NCBI GenBank assembly: GCA_002162685.1
Contig: MAAQ01000020.1
Span: 124,001 to 188,000 of the forward strand
Source of the DNA: Flavobacteriales bacterium 33_180_T64
GTDB taxonomy: Bacteria; Bacteroidota; Bacteroidia; Flavobacteriales; Flavobacteriaceae
Reading direction: 5' to 3'
Length of the DNA stretch: 64,000 nucleotides
A program made the position numbers and the translations under genes. The notes under the pieces are model-generated. The model was not told the origin of the DNA. It made no database searches and was given only the letters and a program-made list of their open reading frames with translations. Each line of letters begins with the position of its first letter. Positions within the stretch are counted from its first letter, which is position 1. Below are positions 53,579 to 62,663 of the stretch, piece by piece.

Positions 53579-55225
53579 TTAGTCGTTTTGTTCAGTAAAA
53601 AATATTTCCAAATATAACTTTTTTTCTTGGTCTGTAGTGCCGTTTCCGTATAATACAGTTCCTCTAGGAGTAATAATAGAACTTAGAGGAAGAGTCTGTT
53701 CAGTGTTGCCAGTACTTAGAACATCATATTGTAGAGTATTACTTTCTAGATTTATATTTCCTGAAACAGATAAGCCCAATTTAACATTAGTAGAGTCTCT
53801 TAATAAAAGATTATTGATATGTTCGGTTATTCTTATTTTATATTTAATTCCTTCACCATCTGCTTCGTCGTCTACTCTTTGTAATCGTCCAAGGTGATTA
53901 ATTCTAGAAAAAGCAGGGAATGCAGTATTAGAATTATCTAAGAAATAATCACTAAGCGGGAATTGGTTATCAAGATCATACAAGTAAATACGATCTGGTT
54001 CTTCTGCGCCATTAACTTCATCTTGATTAACATAAAAAACAAGATTAGCTTCATTTATCAGTTTCTTATTACTTAGAAAATTTCCATTTTCATCAGTTTC
54101 TACGAATTCATTTTTAAACGTTTCAAATATGTTATCGGAAGAATTATCTTCATCGATGTTATCTCCATTAAATAGTTTGATCTCGGCAATAGAACCTTGT
54201 CCTCCTTTTAAATAAAGGCTTTCATCACCTGTGTTTTCATTTCCTTGAGGTATTGTGAAATCATTAGATAAGAAATTGACACGGTTTTCAGTAAAATTTA
54301 ACACGTATGTAGAGTTTATTCTGTCACCCTCTTCAACAGAATTATCTTTGGTGTAGTATAATGTAATATTAGCACTACTTGATGCAAAATTAAGCAACGA
54401 CATGTTGCCTAAACTTCCAATTGATTCCGCTTTAAAATAGACACCTCTAAAGTAATCTTTAAAATTGCTTTGATTACTTAAAACAGCCTCACCTTGTTGC
54501 TCAATTATTTTGTTAAACCAATACCCAACACTTAAATTTAGCCTTAAAGCTGGTGCTATACGAGCAACAACCTCTCCGTCTTCGTTTTCTAATGGTATTT
54601 GTAATGCACTTGGGACAAAACTATTAAGGTCAATACTATTACTATTGGTAATTGGTATTTCAAAACCTTCCAATTGTGTAGAGTTAATGTTATCTACACC
54701 TGTTGTCATATTAGAATAATATAATTGTTGATCGTTAAGATCACCATCTTCAGGGTTAAAATCTCTTAAGAAGTAATTACTCTCATAAATTGAAAGTTTT
54801 ATAGGAGCACTTCCAAAAATGGAATCTAAATCATACGAAGTTATGCCATCATCATCAATATCAGTAGGGGTGCTAAAATATGGAATCGTTAAAACAACAG
54901 AATCTAACACAACACCTTCTCCAAAATCTGGATCAAGAGTAGACGATCCTATTTGAGAAACAATACTTGCTGTAGTGTTTCCATAAAGAGGGTCGTTATA
55001 AATGCCTAGCATATTGATTGGCAAGTTGTTTGTTTGTATTGGGTTTAACGATTTTGTGTATGCGATAACTTCAAAATCTCTAGAATTAGTATCAAAATGA
55101 CTTGCGTTATCATTATTTATGATATCAGATTCGATATCAGCAAAATCCTTATCACAAGCAATAAAACAGCTTACTAAAACTGTTAGTATTGCCAAGTTTC
55201 TTAGGGCAATTTTTCTTTTTTTCAT
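53579..55225 (-). CDS. DUF4270 lipoprotein
   Basis: A 548-residue lipoprotein (lipobox FIAC, Cys near residue 24) of the DUF4270 family, recognisable by DPLYGNTTASIVSQIG and the segment VVLDSVVLTIPYF near the N-terminus. The rest is beta-rich with many Asn and Asp. Function unknown; the family is confined to Bacteroidetes. It lies between the GT5-like gene (11 bases upstream) and glmS (5 bases downstream), so the three look like one operon, hinting at a cell-surface saccharide role. Confidence 0.88.
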   Translation of the reverse strand: MKKRKIALRNLAILTVLVSCFIACDKDFADIESDIINNDNASHFDTNSRDFEVIAYTKSLNPIQTNNLPINMLGIYNDPLYGNTTASIVSQIGSSTLDPDFGEGVVLDSVVLTIPYFSTPTDIDDDGITSYDLDSIFGSAPIKLSIYESNYFLRDFNPEDGDLNDQQLYYSNMTTGVDNINSTQLEGFEIPITNSNSIDLNSFVPSALQIPLENEDGEVVARIAPALRLNLSVGYWFNKIIEQQGEAVLSNQSNFKDYFRGVYFKAESIGSLGNMSLLNFASSSANITLYYTKDNSVEEGDRINSTYVLNFTENRVNFLSNDFTIPQGNENTGDESLYLKGGQGSIAEIKLFNGDNIDEDNSSDNIFETFKNEFVETDENGNFLSNKKLINEANLVFYVNQDEVNGAEEPDRIYLYDLDNQFPLSDYFLDNSNTAFPAFSRINHLGRLQRVDDEADGEGIKYKIRITEHINNLLLRDSTNVKLGLSVSGNINLESNTLQYDVLSTGNTEQTLPLSSIITPRGTVLYGNGTTDQEKKLYLEIFFTEQND

Positions 55226-55236
55226 AAATGTGCTTA

Positions 55237-56046
55237 CTAATCTAATACTTTAGTGTTGTAAAACTCTGTGTAATGGTCAGCAAAATCTTCTAAAGGGAAA
55301 TATTCTAAAACTGGTTTATCTGCAGCATCTAGATAATCATCAAGTTCTTTTGGTAATTCACTTGATCCTTTAATTAGAGCGTCAGAATGATCTATAGCAA
55401 TCTTCATAAGATTGTTATAAGTAGGATTCTCTAAAGATTTAATTTTACTTTCATCTACATTATCAAATTTCACTTTTTTAATCATGTTCTTATCTAACGT
55501 GCCATCAAAGCTTTGATTGTACACAGAGGTCACAATTTTACTTTCGGTAAACAAAGGTTCGTTTTTGTAAAATTCTTTTAAATATAGAGGTAACAACGAG
55601 GCTAGCCATCCATTAACATGAATTATATCAGGTGACCAGTTAAGTTTTTTAACAGTTTCTATAACGCCTTTTGCGAAAAAGATAGCACGTTCGTCATTAT
55701 CAGGGAAAAGTTTTCCGTCTTCATCTGTAAGTGTTGCTTTTCTTTTAAAATATTCTTCATTATCAATAAAGTAAACTTGTATTCTTTCCTTTGGAATAGA
55801 AGCTACCTTAATAATTAAAGGCATATCTAGGTCGTTAATTACTAAATTAATACCTGATAATCTAATCACTTCGTGAAGTTGATGTCTTCTTTCGTTTATA
55901 TTACCATAACGAGGCATAAATATTCGTATTTGTCCTCCTTGTTTGTTTACCATTTTTGGAGCTTCAAATGACATTGAAGAAATCTCAGTTTCTGGTAAAT
56001 ATGGTACAACCTCAGATGATACATACAATATTCTCTTATCTTTCAT
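55237..56046 (-). CDS. Glycogen synthase-like (GT5) protein, truncated and with degenerate active site
   Basis: A 269-residue protein homologous only to the N-terminal domain of glycogen/starch synthase: ILYVSSEVVPYLPE at the start, FMPRYGNINERRHQL and PDIIHVNGWLASLLPLYL. The C-terminal GT-B half, needed for nucleotide-sugar binding, is missing. The KTGGL motif is replaced by PETEI (residues 18-22), and the HAHDW motif by HVNGW (143-147), losing the usual catalytic His. It is therefore probably not an active synthase. ATG 56046 is used, since a TTG 12 codons upstream lies near the promoter. A -7 box lies 37 bases upstream. Confidence 0.82.
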   Translation of the reverse strand: MKDKRILYVSSEVVPYLPETEISSMSFEAPKMVNKQGGQIRIFMPRYGNINERRHQLHEVIRLSGINLVINDLDMPLIIKVASIPKERIQVYFIDNEEYFKRKATLTDEDGKLFPDNDERAIFFAKGVIETVKKLNWSPDIIHVNGWLASLLPLYLKEFYKNEPLFTESKIVTSVYNQSFDGTLDKNMIKKVKFDNVDESKIKSLENPTYNNLMKIAIDHSDALIKGSSELPKELDDYLDAADKPVLEYFPLEDFADHYTEFYNTKVLD

Positions 56047-56083
56047 AAATTTATCGTTTTTGGAATTATAAATAAAAAACATG

Positions 56084-56091
56084 CAAAATTA
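56084..56091 (-). promoter_or_regulatory. -7 promoter element for the GT5-like/DUF4270/glmS run
   Basis: CAAAATTA is TAATTTTG on the minus strand, 37 bases before the ATG at 56046. It is the only candidate for a promoter of the three genes. It faces the divergent panC gene. No TTG box. Confidence 0.4.
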
Positions 56092-56155
56092 CAAAAATTT
56101 ATGCAGATTGCTAGTAAAATATTAAGTTTGCAGGCTGTTAAACTTTTGTTATTGT

Positions 56156-57007
56156 ATGAGGATTTTTAAAAACAAAACAGACTTAACCACTTATGTTGAT
56201 GTCTTAAAGTCTGAAAAAAAAACACTGGGGTTTGTACCTACAATGGGTGCATTACATCAAGGGCACGCTTCATTAATCCTTGAAGGTTTAAAGGAAAATG
56301 ACTTTGTTGCTGTTAGTATTTTTGTTAATCCAACTCAGTTTGATAATCAAGAGGATTTGGTAAAATACCCAAGAACTTTAGATTGTGACGTAGAGTTACT
56401 TAAAACTATTTCCGATGAAAAAATAATTGTTTATGCACCAACGGTTTCAGATATTTACGGGAGTAATGTAACTTCAACTTCTTTTTCATACGATGGCTTG
56501 GAGCATGAAATGGAAGGCAAATTTAGAGACGGTCATTTTGATGGAGTTGGAACTATTGTAAAACGACTTTTTGAAATTGTTAGACCTAATAAGGCTTATT
56601 TTGGAGAAAAAGATTTTCAACAGCTCATGATAATTAAGAAACTTGTTGAAAAATATGAGATTCCAGTAACTGTTGTTGGTTGTAAAATACATAGAACAGA
56701 AGATGGTTTAGCTATGAGTTCTCGTAATACAAGGTTAAAATTGGACTATCGAGAAGCGGCACCTTTTATTTATGAAACCTTAAAATCTGTTAAACAAAAA
56801 TTTAGCAAGAAAAGTGCTTATAAAGTAACAGATTGGGTTACCAAACAATTTGCAAAACATGAATTATTAGAATTAGAATATTTTATCATTGCAGAGGTTA
56901 AAACTCTAAAAACAGTAAAACGAAAGTCAAACAAAAAAACATATAGAGCATTTATTGCAGTATATGCAGATGATATTAGACTTATAGATAATATCGCACT
57001 AAATTAA
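56156..57007 (+). CDS. panC: Pantothenate synthetase
   Basis: A 283-residue ligase joining pantoate and beta-alanine. The nucleotidyltransferase HIGH-like segment [11 protein letters not shown] is near residue 35, the pantoate pocket is [19 protein letters not shown], and a conserved GEKDFQQL and [12 protein letters not shown] follow. Length is normal. It starts a panC-panD run (13 bases to panD), with panD supplying beta-alanine. Confidence 0.97.
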   Translation: MRIFKNKTDLTTYVDVLKSEKKTLGFVPTMGALHQGHASLILEGLKENDFVAVSIFVNPTQFDNQEDLVKYPRTLDCDVELLKTISDEKIIVYAPTVSDIYGSNVTSTSFSYDGLEHEMEGKFRDGHFDGVGTIVKRLFEIVRPNKAYFGEKDFQQLMIIKKLVEKYEIPVTVVGCKIHRTEDGLAMSSRNTRLKLDYREAAPFIYETLKSVKQKFSKKSAYKVTDWVTKQFAKHELLELEYFIIAEVKTLKTVKRKSNKKTYRAFIAVYADDIRLIDNIALN

Positions 57008-57008
57008 T

Positions 57009-57016
57009 TATCTTTG
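57009..57016 (+). promoter_or_regulatory. -7 promoter element for panD, near-leaderless
   Basis: TATCTTTG lies in the 13-base gap between panC and panD and ends 4 bases before the panD ATG. panD may be transcribed both with panC and from its own start at the ATG. No TTG box. Confidence 0.45.
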
Positions 57017-57020
57017 CCTC

Positions 57021-57371
57021 ATGCAAATTCAAGTAGTAAAATCTAAGATTCACAGAGTAAAAGTAACTGGCGCAGACCTTAATTATATTGGTAGTATTAC
57101 TATTGATGAGGATTTAATGGAGGCAGCCAATATTATTCAAGGTGAGAAAGTTCAAATCGTTAATAATGATAATGGTGAGCGTTTAGAAACGTATTGTATC
57201 CCAGGACCACGACATAGTGGTGAGATTACTTTAAATGGAGCTGCAGCTCGAAAAGTTGCTGTTGGTGATACACTTATTTTGATTACATATGCGTTTATGG
57301 ATATTGAAGAAGCTAAAATCTTTAAGCCTTCGTTAGTGTTTCCTGATGAGGCAACTAACCTTTTAAAATAA
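57021..57371 (+). CDS. panD: Aspartate 1-decarboxylase proenzyme
   Basis: A 116-residue proenzyme which cleaves itself at Gly24-Ser25 (YIGSITID) to form a pyruvoyl cofactor and then makes beta-alanine from aspartate. The catalytic Lys9 and Tyr58 region ([12 protein letters not shown] and [11 protein letters not shown]) and the [11 protein letters not shown] segment are intact. It follows panC by 13 bases and precedes the YbhN-like gene by 4 bases. Confidence 0.97.
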   Translation: MQIQVVKSKIHRVKVTGADLNYIGSITIDEDLMEAANIIQGEKVQIVNNDNGERLETYCIPGPRHSGEITLNGAAARKVAVGDTLILITYAFMDIEEAKIFKPSLVFPDEATNLLK

Positions 57372-57375
57372 ACTT

Positions 57376-58329
57376 TTGAATAAAAAGATAAAAAAAGCAT
57401 TAAAAATTATCCTTCCCTTATTATTGGGTGTTTTTTTGGTTTGGTATTCTTTAAAAGATGTTCCTATTCCTGTAATTATTGAATATTGGAAATCCTCAAA
57501 TAAATCCTGGATTGTTTTAGGTGTTTTTTTAGGCTTTTTAAGTCATTTATCTAGAGCATACCGCTGGCGTTTTCAATTAGAGCCAATGGGTTATAATATT
57601 AGGTTTGGAAACAGTATTATGGCTGTATTTGCCACCTACTTAATAAACTATACAATTCCTAGGTCTGGTGAAGTCGCTAGAGCGACAATACTTACAAATT
57701 ACGAAGGAGTCCCTTTTGAAAAAGGATTTGGAACAATTGTAGCAGAACGTATAGCCGACTTAATAGTAATGCTTGGGATTATAATAATCACGTTATTTCT
57801 TCAATTCGATTTTATTTATGCCTTTTTAATTGAAAAATTTAATCCAATTAAGATCATAATCGCCTTAATCGTAATTATCCTTGTAGTAACATTACTTTCC
57901 CTGTATATAAAAAAAAGCAAGTCTAAATTTGCTTTAAAGACAAAAACGTTCATTAGCGGTTTAACAGAAGGAGCTTTAAGTATTTTTAAAATGAAAAAGA
58001 AATGGCCCTTCATTTTTCACACACTTTTTATTTGGGTTATGTATTTACTCATGTTTTATGTTACATCTTTAGCTATTGAAGATTTACACGGAATTTCTAC
58101 AGGAGCTGTTTTAATAGGGTTTATTTCTGCAAGCTTTAGTATTGCAGCAACAAGCGGTGGTATTGGAGCTTATCCTTTGGCTATTTATGGAGCCTTTCTT
58201 ATTTTTGGTATTGAGAAAGATCCAAGTATTGCTTTTGGATGGATTATGTGGGCCGCCCAAACATTAATGATAATTGTATTTGGAGGACTCTCTTTAATTT
58301 ATTTACCAGTTTACAATAGAAGTAAATAA
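57376..58329 (+). CDS. UPF0104/YbhN-type membrane protein
   Basis: A 317-residue inner-membrane protein with about eight hydrophobic segments. The family motif is in AVFATYLINYTIPRSGEVARA, and a second signature is FGTIVAERIADLIVMLG. This resembles the transmembrane flippase part of lysylphosphatidylglycerol synthases (YbhN-like), without the synthase domain. It starts with TTG at 57376, as no ATG is nearby and the spacing to panD is 4 bases. Function not established; lipid translocation is only inferred. Confidence 0.85.
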   Translation: MNKKIKKALKIILPLLLGVFLVWYSLKDVPIPVIIEYWKSSNKSWIVLGVFLGFLSHLSRAYRWRFQLEPMGYNIRFGNSIMAVFATYLINYTIPRSGEVARATILTNYEGVPFEKGFGTIVAERIADLIVMLGIIIITLFLQFDFIYAFLIEKFNPIKIIIALIVIILVVTLLSLYIKKSKSKFALKTKTFISGLTEGALSIFKMKKKWPFIFHTLFIWVMYLLMFYVTSLAIEDLHGISTGAVLIGFISASFSIAATSGGIGAYPLAIYGAFLIFGIEKDPSIAFGWIMWAAQTLMIIVFGGLSLIYLPVYNRSK

Positions 58330-58363
58330 TTTTTTACCTTGCCTTTAATAAATTTACCTTGTC

Positions 58364-59500
58364 ATGAATAAAATTAAATTATTTATACTCTGTTGCCTAT
58401 TTTTTCAAATAGCGACTTCTCAAGTCATTTATGAAACAATTCAATCCTCTAAATTAGGAGACTCTAGAGAGATTAAAATTCAATTGCCAAGAAATTACGA
58501 CCCTGAAGGTGATGTTTTATACCCTTTAGTAATTGTTTTAGATGGCGACTATCTTTTCGAACCAATAACAGGTAATACAGATTATCACTCTTATTGGGGA
58601 GACATGCCCAAATCTATTGTTGTTGGGGTCAATCAAGCAAAAACTAGAGACGCAGATTTATTATATAGTGATATTACTTTTTTTCCGTCAGACGAAGGCG
58701 CTAAGTTTTTTGAATTTATTGGTATGGAATTAATACCATATATCAACGATAATTATTTGACGTCTGATTTTAGAATTATTGTTGGCCATGATCAAAGTGC
58801 TAATTTTATTAATTATTATTTATTTAAAGACAAACCATTATTTAGAGGTTACATTGCTTTTAGTCCAGATCTATCACCCGAAATGGCTAGTCGTTTGCAG
58901 GAAAAATTAGCGACTACTTCAGAAGACACTTTTTATTATATAGCTACTGCAGATAATGATGTTAAAGTATTAAGGCAAGATATTTTAGCGTTTAACACAT
59001 TGTTAAGTGCTATAGAGAATGAAAAATTACACTATAGATTTGATGACTTTATAGACGCAGATCATTATTCATTAGTTGGTTTAGGAATTCCAAAAGCAAT
59101 TAATGAGATATTTGGTTTGTATAAACCGATTAATAAAAAGGAATATAAAGCAAAAGTATTGACTTATGAAGAAGGGCCTTATGCTTACTTGATGAAAAAA
59201 TATGAAGACATTGAATTTTTCTACGGATTTGAGAAGAAAGTTGTTGAAAATGACCTTAGAGCTGTATTAGCAGCAATAAAAAAGAAGGATGATATCGAAG
59301 CTATGAAAGAATTATCCAAACTTGCTAAAAGAGAATATCCTGAATCTATGATAAGTGCTTATTATGCAGGAGTCTATCATGAAATGGGAGGCAATACTAG
59401 AAAAGCACTGATAGAATATAAATCGGGTTTGTTATTAGAAGAATCTGAATTTATTTTTAAAGACATGCTACTGGATAAAATTTATGATCTCCAGGAGTAA
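58364..59500 (+). CDS. Exported esterase-D-like protein lacking the nucleophile Ser (paralogue A)
   Basis: A 378-residue protein: signal peptide (KLFILCCLFFQIATSQ), an alpha/beta-hydrolase domain of the IroE/esterase D type (about 21-250) and a helical C-terminal part with one or two TPR-like pairs (about 300-375). The nucleophile elbow should be G-H-S-x-G; here it is GHDQSA (141-146), with Asp143 at the Ser position. The His of the triad remains (H234 in DADHYSL). Asp at this site is the nucleophile in epoxide hydrolases and dehalogenases, so either loss or change of activity is possible. It is paralogous to the next gene. Confidence 0.82.
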   Translation: MNKIKLFILCCLFFQIATSQVIYETIQSSKLGDSREIKIQLPRNYDPEGDVLYPLVIVLDGDYLFEPITGNTDYHSYWGDMPKSIVVGVNQAKTRDADLLYSDITFFPSDEGAKFFEFIGMELIPYINDNYLTSDFRIIVGHDQSANFINYYLFKDKPLFRGYIAFSPDLSPEMASRLQEKLATTSEDTFYYIATADNDVKVLRQDILAFNTLLSAIENEKLHYRFDDFIDADHYSLVGLGIPKAINEIFGLYKPINKKEYKAKVLTYEEGPYAYLMKKYEDIEFFYGFEKKVVENDLRAVLAAIKKKDDIEAMKELSKLAKREYPESMISAYYAGVYHEMGGNTRKALIEYKSGLLLEESEFIFKDMLLDKIYDLQE

Positions 59501-59591
59501 GAATTAAGATATTTCATGTATTTCATCGAGTAAATTAGCGCTTTAACTTATTTTGGGTATATTTACCCACCCTAAATTAAACTTACTTAAG

Positions 59592-60770
59592 ATGAAAACC
59601 CTCTTACTTTTTATCATCTCATTATTTTTTTGTGTTCAAATTTCAGCGCAAGTAATTTATGAGAAATTTGAATCTCGAAAGCTTAATACTACTCGAGAAT
59701 TAAAAATTAAACTTCCTGATAATTACGACCCAAAATCTGAATTAAAACACCCAGTGATTATTGTTTTTGACGGTGAATATTTATTTGAACCTGTAAGTGG
59801 TCAAGTCAGTTTTCAAACTCATTTTGATGAAATGCCCGAGTCAATAATTGTTGGAGTTATTCAAGGAAAAGAGCGTTTTTATGATAGTTACTTCGATGAG
59901 GTATCTGGTCTTCCAATAGAGTCTGGTGACCGTTTTTACAAGTTTGTAGCTCAAGAATTATTACCTTATATAGATGCTAATTATAACACAAGTAAGTTTA
60001 AAGTCGCAGTTGGTCATAATCTAATGGGTAATTTTATCAATTCATTTTTATTTCACGAAACTCCAGTATTCCAGGCTTACATTAACTTGAGCCCAGATTT
60101 TAAAGGAACCATGAGTCAAAATGTGACGACGCGTTTAGAATGGTTAGAGGATGATGTTTTTTATTATATGGCGACATCTAATACTGATATAAAATCTATA
60201 AGAACTAGTGTTAGAGAGACAGATCAAAGCTTAAAAGCTATTAATAATCAAAAACTCACTTATTATTATGATGAATTAAAAGGAGACTCTCATTACCAAT
60301 TAGTAACAGGTGCACTGTCTAAAGCAATGGATAGAATTTTTGAGATGTATAAACCACTTGATGAGAAAGAACTCAAAGAAAAGGTGCTTCCTTATGAAGG
60401 TACACTCGATGATTATATTGTTGATCGTTATAATCGTATTGATGATTTATTCGGAATTTTTAAGCCTATTTCAGAAGAAGAGCTTCAGCAATTAATTGTT
60501 GTTGCCGAAGAACGAAAAGACTTAGAGTCTGTATATAAAATTGGAAAACTTGCCAATAAGTTAAACCCTAATTCTTCTTTTGGGATTTATTATATGGCGC
60601 TACATGCCGAAAAGCTAGGAAAGACTAAAAAAGCTGTTAAACTTTATGAGTCTGCATTAACCTTAGAAGATATGGTTCATATTGATAGGGATTTTATCAT
60701 GTCTCATGTAGAAGGCTTAAAAGTGGTTGAGGAGGATACTGAAACAGATGACGAAGATGAAGAAAACTAA
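59592..60770 (+). CDS. Exported esterase-D-like protein lacking the nucleophile Ser (paralogue B)
   Basis: A 392-residue paralogue of the preceding protein with colinear motifs along its whole length. ATG 59592 is preferred over an upstream start that would add 13 residues before a clean signal peptide (MKTLLLFIISLFFCVQISAQ). The nucleophile elbow reads GHNLMG (141-146), so Asn143 stands at the usual Ser position. His234 in GDSHYQL is retained. The C-terminal helical repeat resembles TPR units, and the tail is very acidic (EEDTETDDEDEEN). A tandem duplication is the simplest origin. Confidence 0.82.
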   Translation: MKTLLLFIISLFFCVQISAQVIYEKFESRKLNTTRELKIKLPDNYDPKSELKHPVIIVFDGEYLFEPVSGQVSFQTHFDEMPESIIVGVIQGKERFYDSYFDEVSGLPIESGDRFYKFVAQELLPYIDANYNTSKFKVAVGHNLMGNFINSFLFHETPVFQAYINLSPDFKGTMSQNVTTRLEWLEDDVFYYMATSNTDIKSIRTSVRETDQSLKAINNQKLTYYYDELKGDSHYQLVTGALSKAMDRIFEMYKPLDEKELKEKVLPYEGTLDDYIVDRYNRIDDLFGIFKPISEEELQQLIVVAEERKDLESVYKIGKLANKLNPNSSFGIYYMALHAEKLGKTKKAVKLYESALTLEDMVHIDRDFIMSHVEGLKVVEEDTETDDEDEEN

Positions 60771-60944
60771 ATTAAACATATATTCTACAGACTACTTTTT
60801 TGAATGGATGTATCGTAAAATAAAAGAATTTATTTTTTCAGATATACGCTCAAAAATAATTGCTATTAAAATTCTATCTGTGATAAGTTGGTTTAAAGAT
60901 ATCAATTAAAAATATCTTAATTTAGCCTTTACTAAAAACGGTTC

Positions 60945-62303
60945 ATGGCTAAAGTAAAAACAACTTTTTTTTGTCAAAATTGCGGCACTCAATATTCTAA
61001 GTGGCAAGGACAATGTACAGCTTGTAAAGAATGGAATACAATAACAGAAGAGCTTATTCAAAAGCCAGAGAAGAGTGATTGGAAAACGCCTAATAATTCG
61101 TCGAAGCGTGTTTCAAAACCTCTTAAAATTAATGAAATTGATGCATCTAAGGAGGCTAGATTAAATACTATAGATAATGAGTTTAACCGTGTTTTAGGAG
61201 GTGGTTTGGTTCCAGGATCATTAACACTTTTGGGAGGAGAACCTGGGATTGGAAAAAGCACACTTCTACTTCAAATCTCATTAAAATTACCTTATAAAAC
61301 ATTATATGTTTCTGGCGAAGAAAGTCAGAAACAAATAAAAATGCGAGCAGAACGTATTAATCCAAATACAAATAATTGCTACATTCTTACCGAAACAAAA
61401 ACACAAAATATATTTAAGCAAATTGAAGGTTTAGAACCAGATATTGTTGTTATAGATTCTATACAAACATTGCATAGTGATTATATCGAGTCATCATCAG
61501 GAAGTATTTCTCAAATTAAAGAGTGTACTACTGAGCTTATAAAATTTGCAAAAGAAACAGCTACTCCTGTCATTTTAATTGGTCATATAACTAAAGATGG
61601 CAATATAGCTGGACCAAAAATATTAGAACATATGGTCGATACTGTTCTACAGTTTGAAGGTGATCGTAATCATGTGTTTAGAATTTTGAGAGCTCATAAA
61701 AATAGATTTGGTTCAACAAATGAGCTTGGAATTTACGAAATGCAAGGCTCTGGATTAAGAGAAGTTTCAAACCCTTCAGAAATCTTAATCTCTCAAAAAG
61801 ACGAAGAATTATCAGGCAACGCTATTGCTGCAACATTAGAAGGGATGCGTCCTTTAATGATTGAAGTACAGGCATTGGTGAGTACTGCGGTTTATGGAAC
61901 ACCACAACGTAGCGCAACAGGCTTTAATGCTAAACGGCTCAATATGCTATTGGCTGTTTTAGAAAAACGTGCCGGATTTAGACTTGGAGCAAAAGATGTG
62001 TTTTTAAATATTACAGGAGGAATTACAGTAGATGATCCTGCTATAGATTTGGCTGTTGTTGCTGCTATTTTATCCTCTAATGAAGATGAAGCACTACAAA
62101 AAGACTTTTGTTTCGCTGCTGAAGTTGGGTTATCTGGAGAAATTAGACCAGTGCAACGTGTAGAACAACGTATTTTAGAAGCTCAAAAATTAGGGTTTTC
62201 AACTATTTTTGTGTCCAAATACAATAAAATTGGATTAAAAAATACGGCAATAAAAATTCAATTGATTTCTAAGATTGAAGACTTGGTTGGTTTTGTAGTT
62301 TAA
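60945..62303 (+). CDS. radA: DNA repair protein RadA
   Basis: A 452-residue RecA-like protein. The N-terminal zinc finger (CQNCGTQYSKWQGQCTAC, residues 10-27) is followed by the Walker A motif GGEPGIGKST, the RadA-specific KNRFG motif (HKNRFGSTNE) and a C-terminal Lon-like domain (ITGGITVDDPAIDLAVVAA). It promotes branch migration in recombination. Upstream 174 bases hold no clear promoter. The start is ATG 60945, giving MAKVKTTFFCQNCG. Confidence 0.97.
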   Translation: MAKVKTTFFCQNCGTQYSKWQGQCTACKEWNTITEELIQKPEKSDWKTPNNSSKRVSKPLKINEIDASKEARLNTIDNEFNRVLGGGLVPGSLTLLGGEPGIGKSTLLLQISLKLPYKTLYVSGEESQKQIKMRAERINPNTNNCYILTETKTQNIFKQIEGLEPDIVVIDSIQTLHSDYIESSSGSISQIKECTTELIKFAKETATPVILIGHITKDGNIAGPKILEHMVDTVLQFEGDRNHVFRILRAHKNRFGSTNELGIYEMQGSGLREVSNPSEILISQKDEELSGNAIAATLEGMRPLMIEVQALVSTAVYGTPQRSATGFNAKRLNMLLAVLEKRAGFRLGAKDVFLNITGGITVDDPAIDLAVVAAILSSNEDEALQKDFCFAAEVGLSGEIRPVQRVEQRILEAQKLGFSTIFVSKYNKIGLKNTAIKIQLISKIEDLVGFVV

Positions 62304-62663
62304 AATCAGCAGAAACGCATGAAGACACACTCTTTGGTTAGTATAAATAACTAGTATTTAGCAAGTTAATATTTCAAATTTTAGCCATAAACTTAAATGA
62401 GTTTTAGACATATAATTTAAGATTATATGCAACGAATTGTACTGATTTATTTGGCTAGCCTATTTTTTTTTAGTAGTATTGTTTTTTCTTAACTACATGA
62501 TAATAAATGATTTATATATAAAATATTCATTAAATTAATCTTCCCTTCTTTGTTTTTACGTCTAGTTATAAGGCTTTAAAACACGAGTTAATTACCATTG
62601 TTCTAAAAGTTTGATTTTATATTATTAGTTAATCCATAGCTATTGATTATTAAAACCTGACTT
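62304..62663. other. 360-base gap with one isolated signal-peptide-like ORF
   Basis: The only gap above 300 bases. It is very AT-rich and has no RNA gene, repeat or strong hairpin that I can see. Bases 62427-62492 hold a 21-codon ORF, MQRIVLIYLASLFFFSSIVFS then stop, which looks exactly like a signal peptide without its protein. There is no recognisable downstream coding continuation in any frame. It could be a remnant of a lost secreted-protein gene or chance. Confidence 0.35.

Noticed and set aside
60757-60909. 50-codon basic ORF starting MKKTKLNIYSTDYFF, overlapping the end of paralogue B
   Set aside because: Its codon use is plain AT-rich, no start signal is seen and no family is known. 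It may be a tail of a lost gene, but support is too weak.
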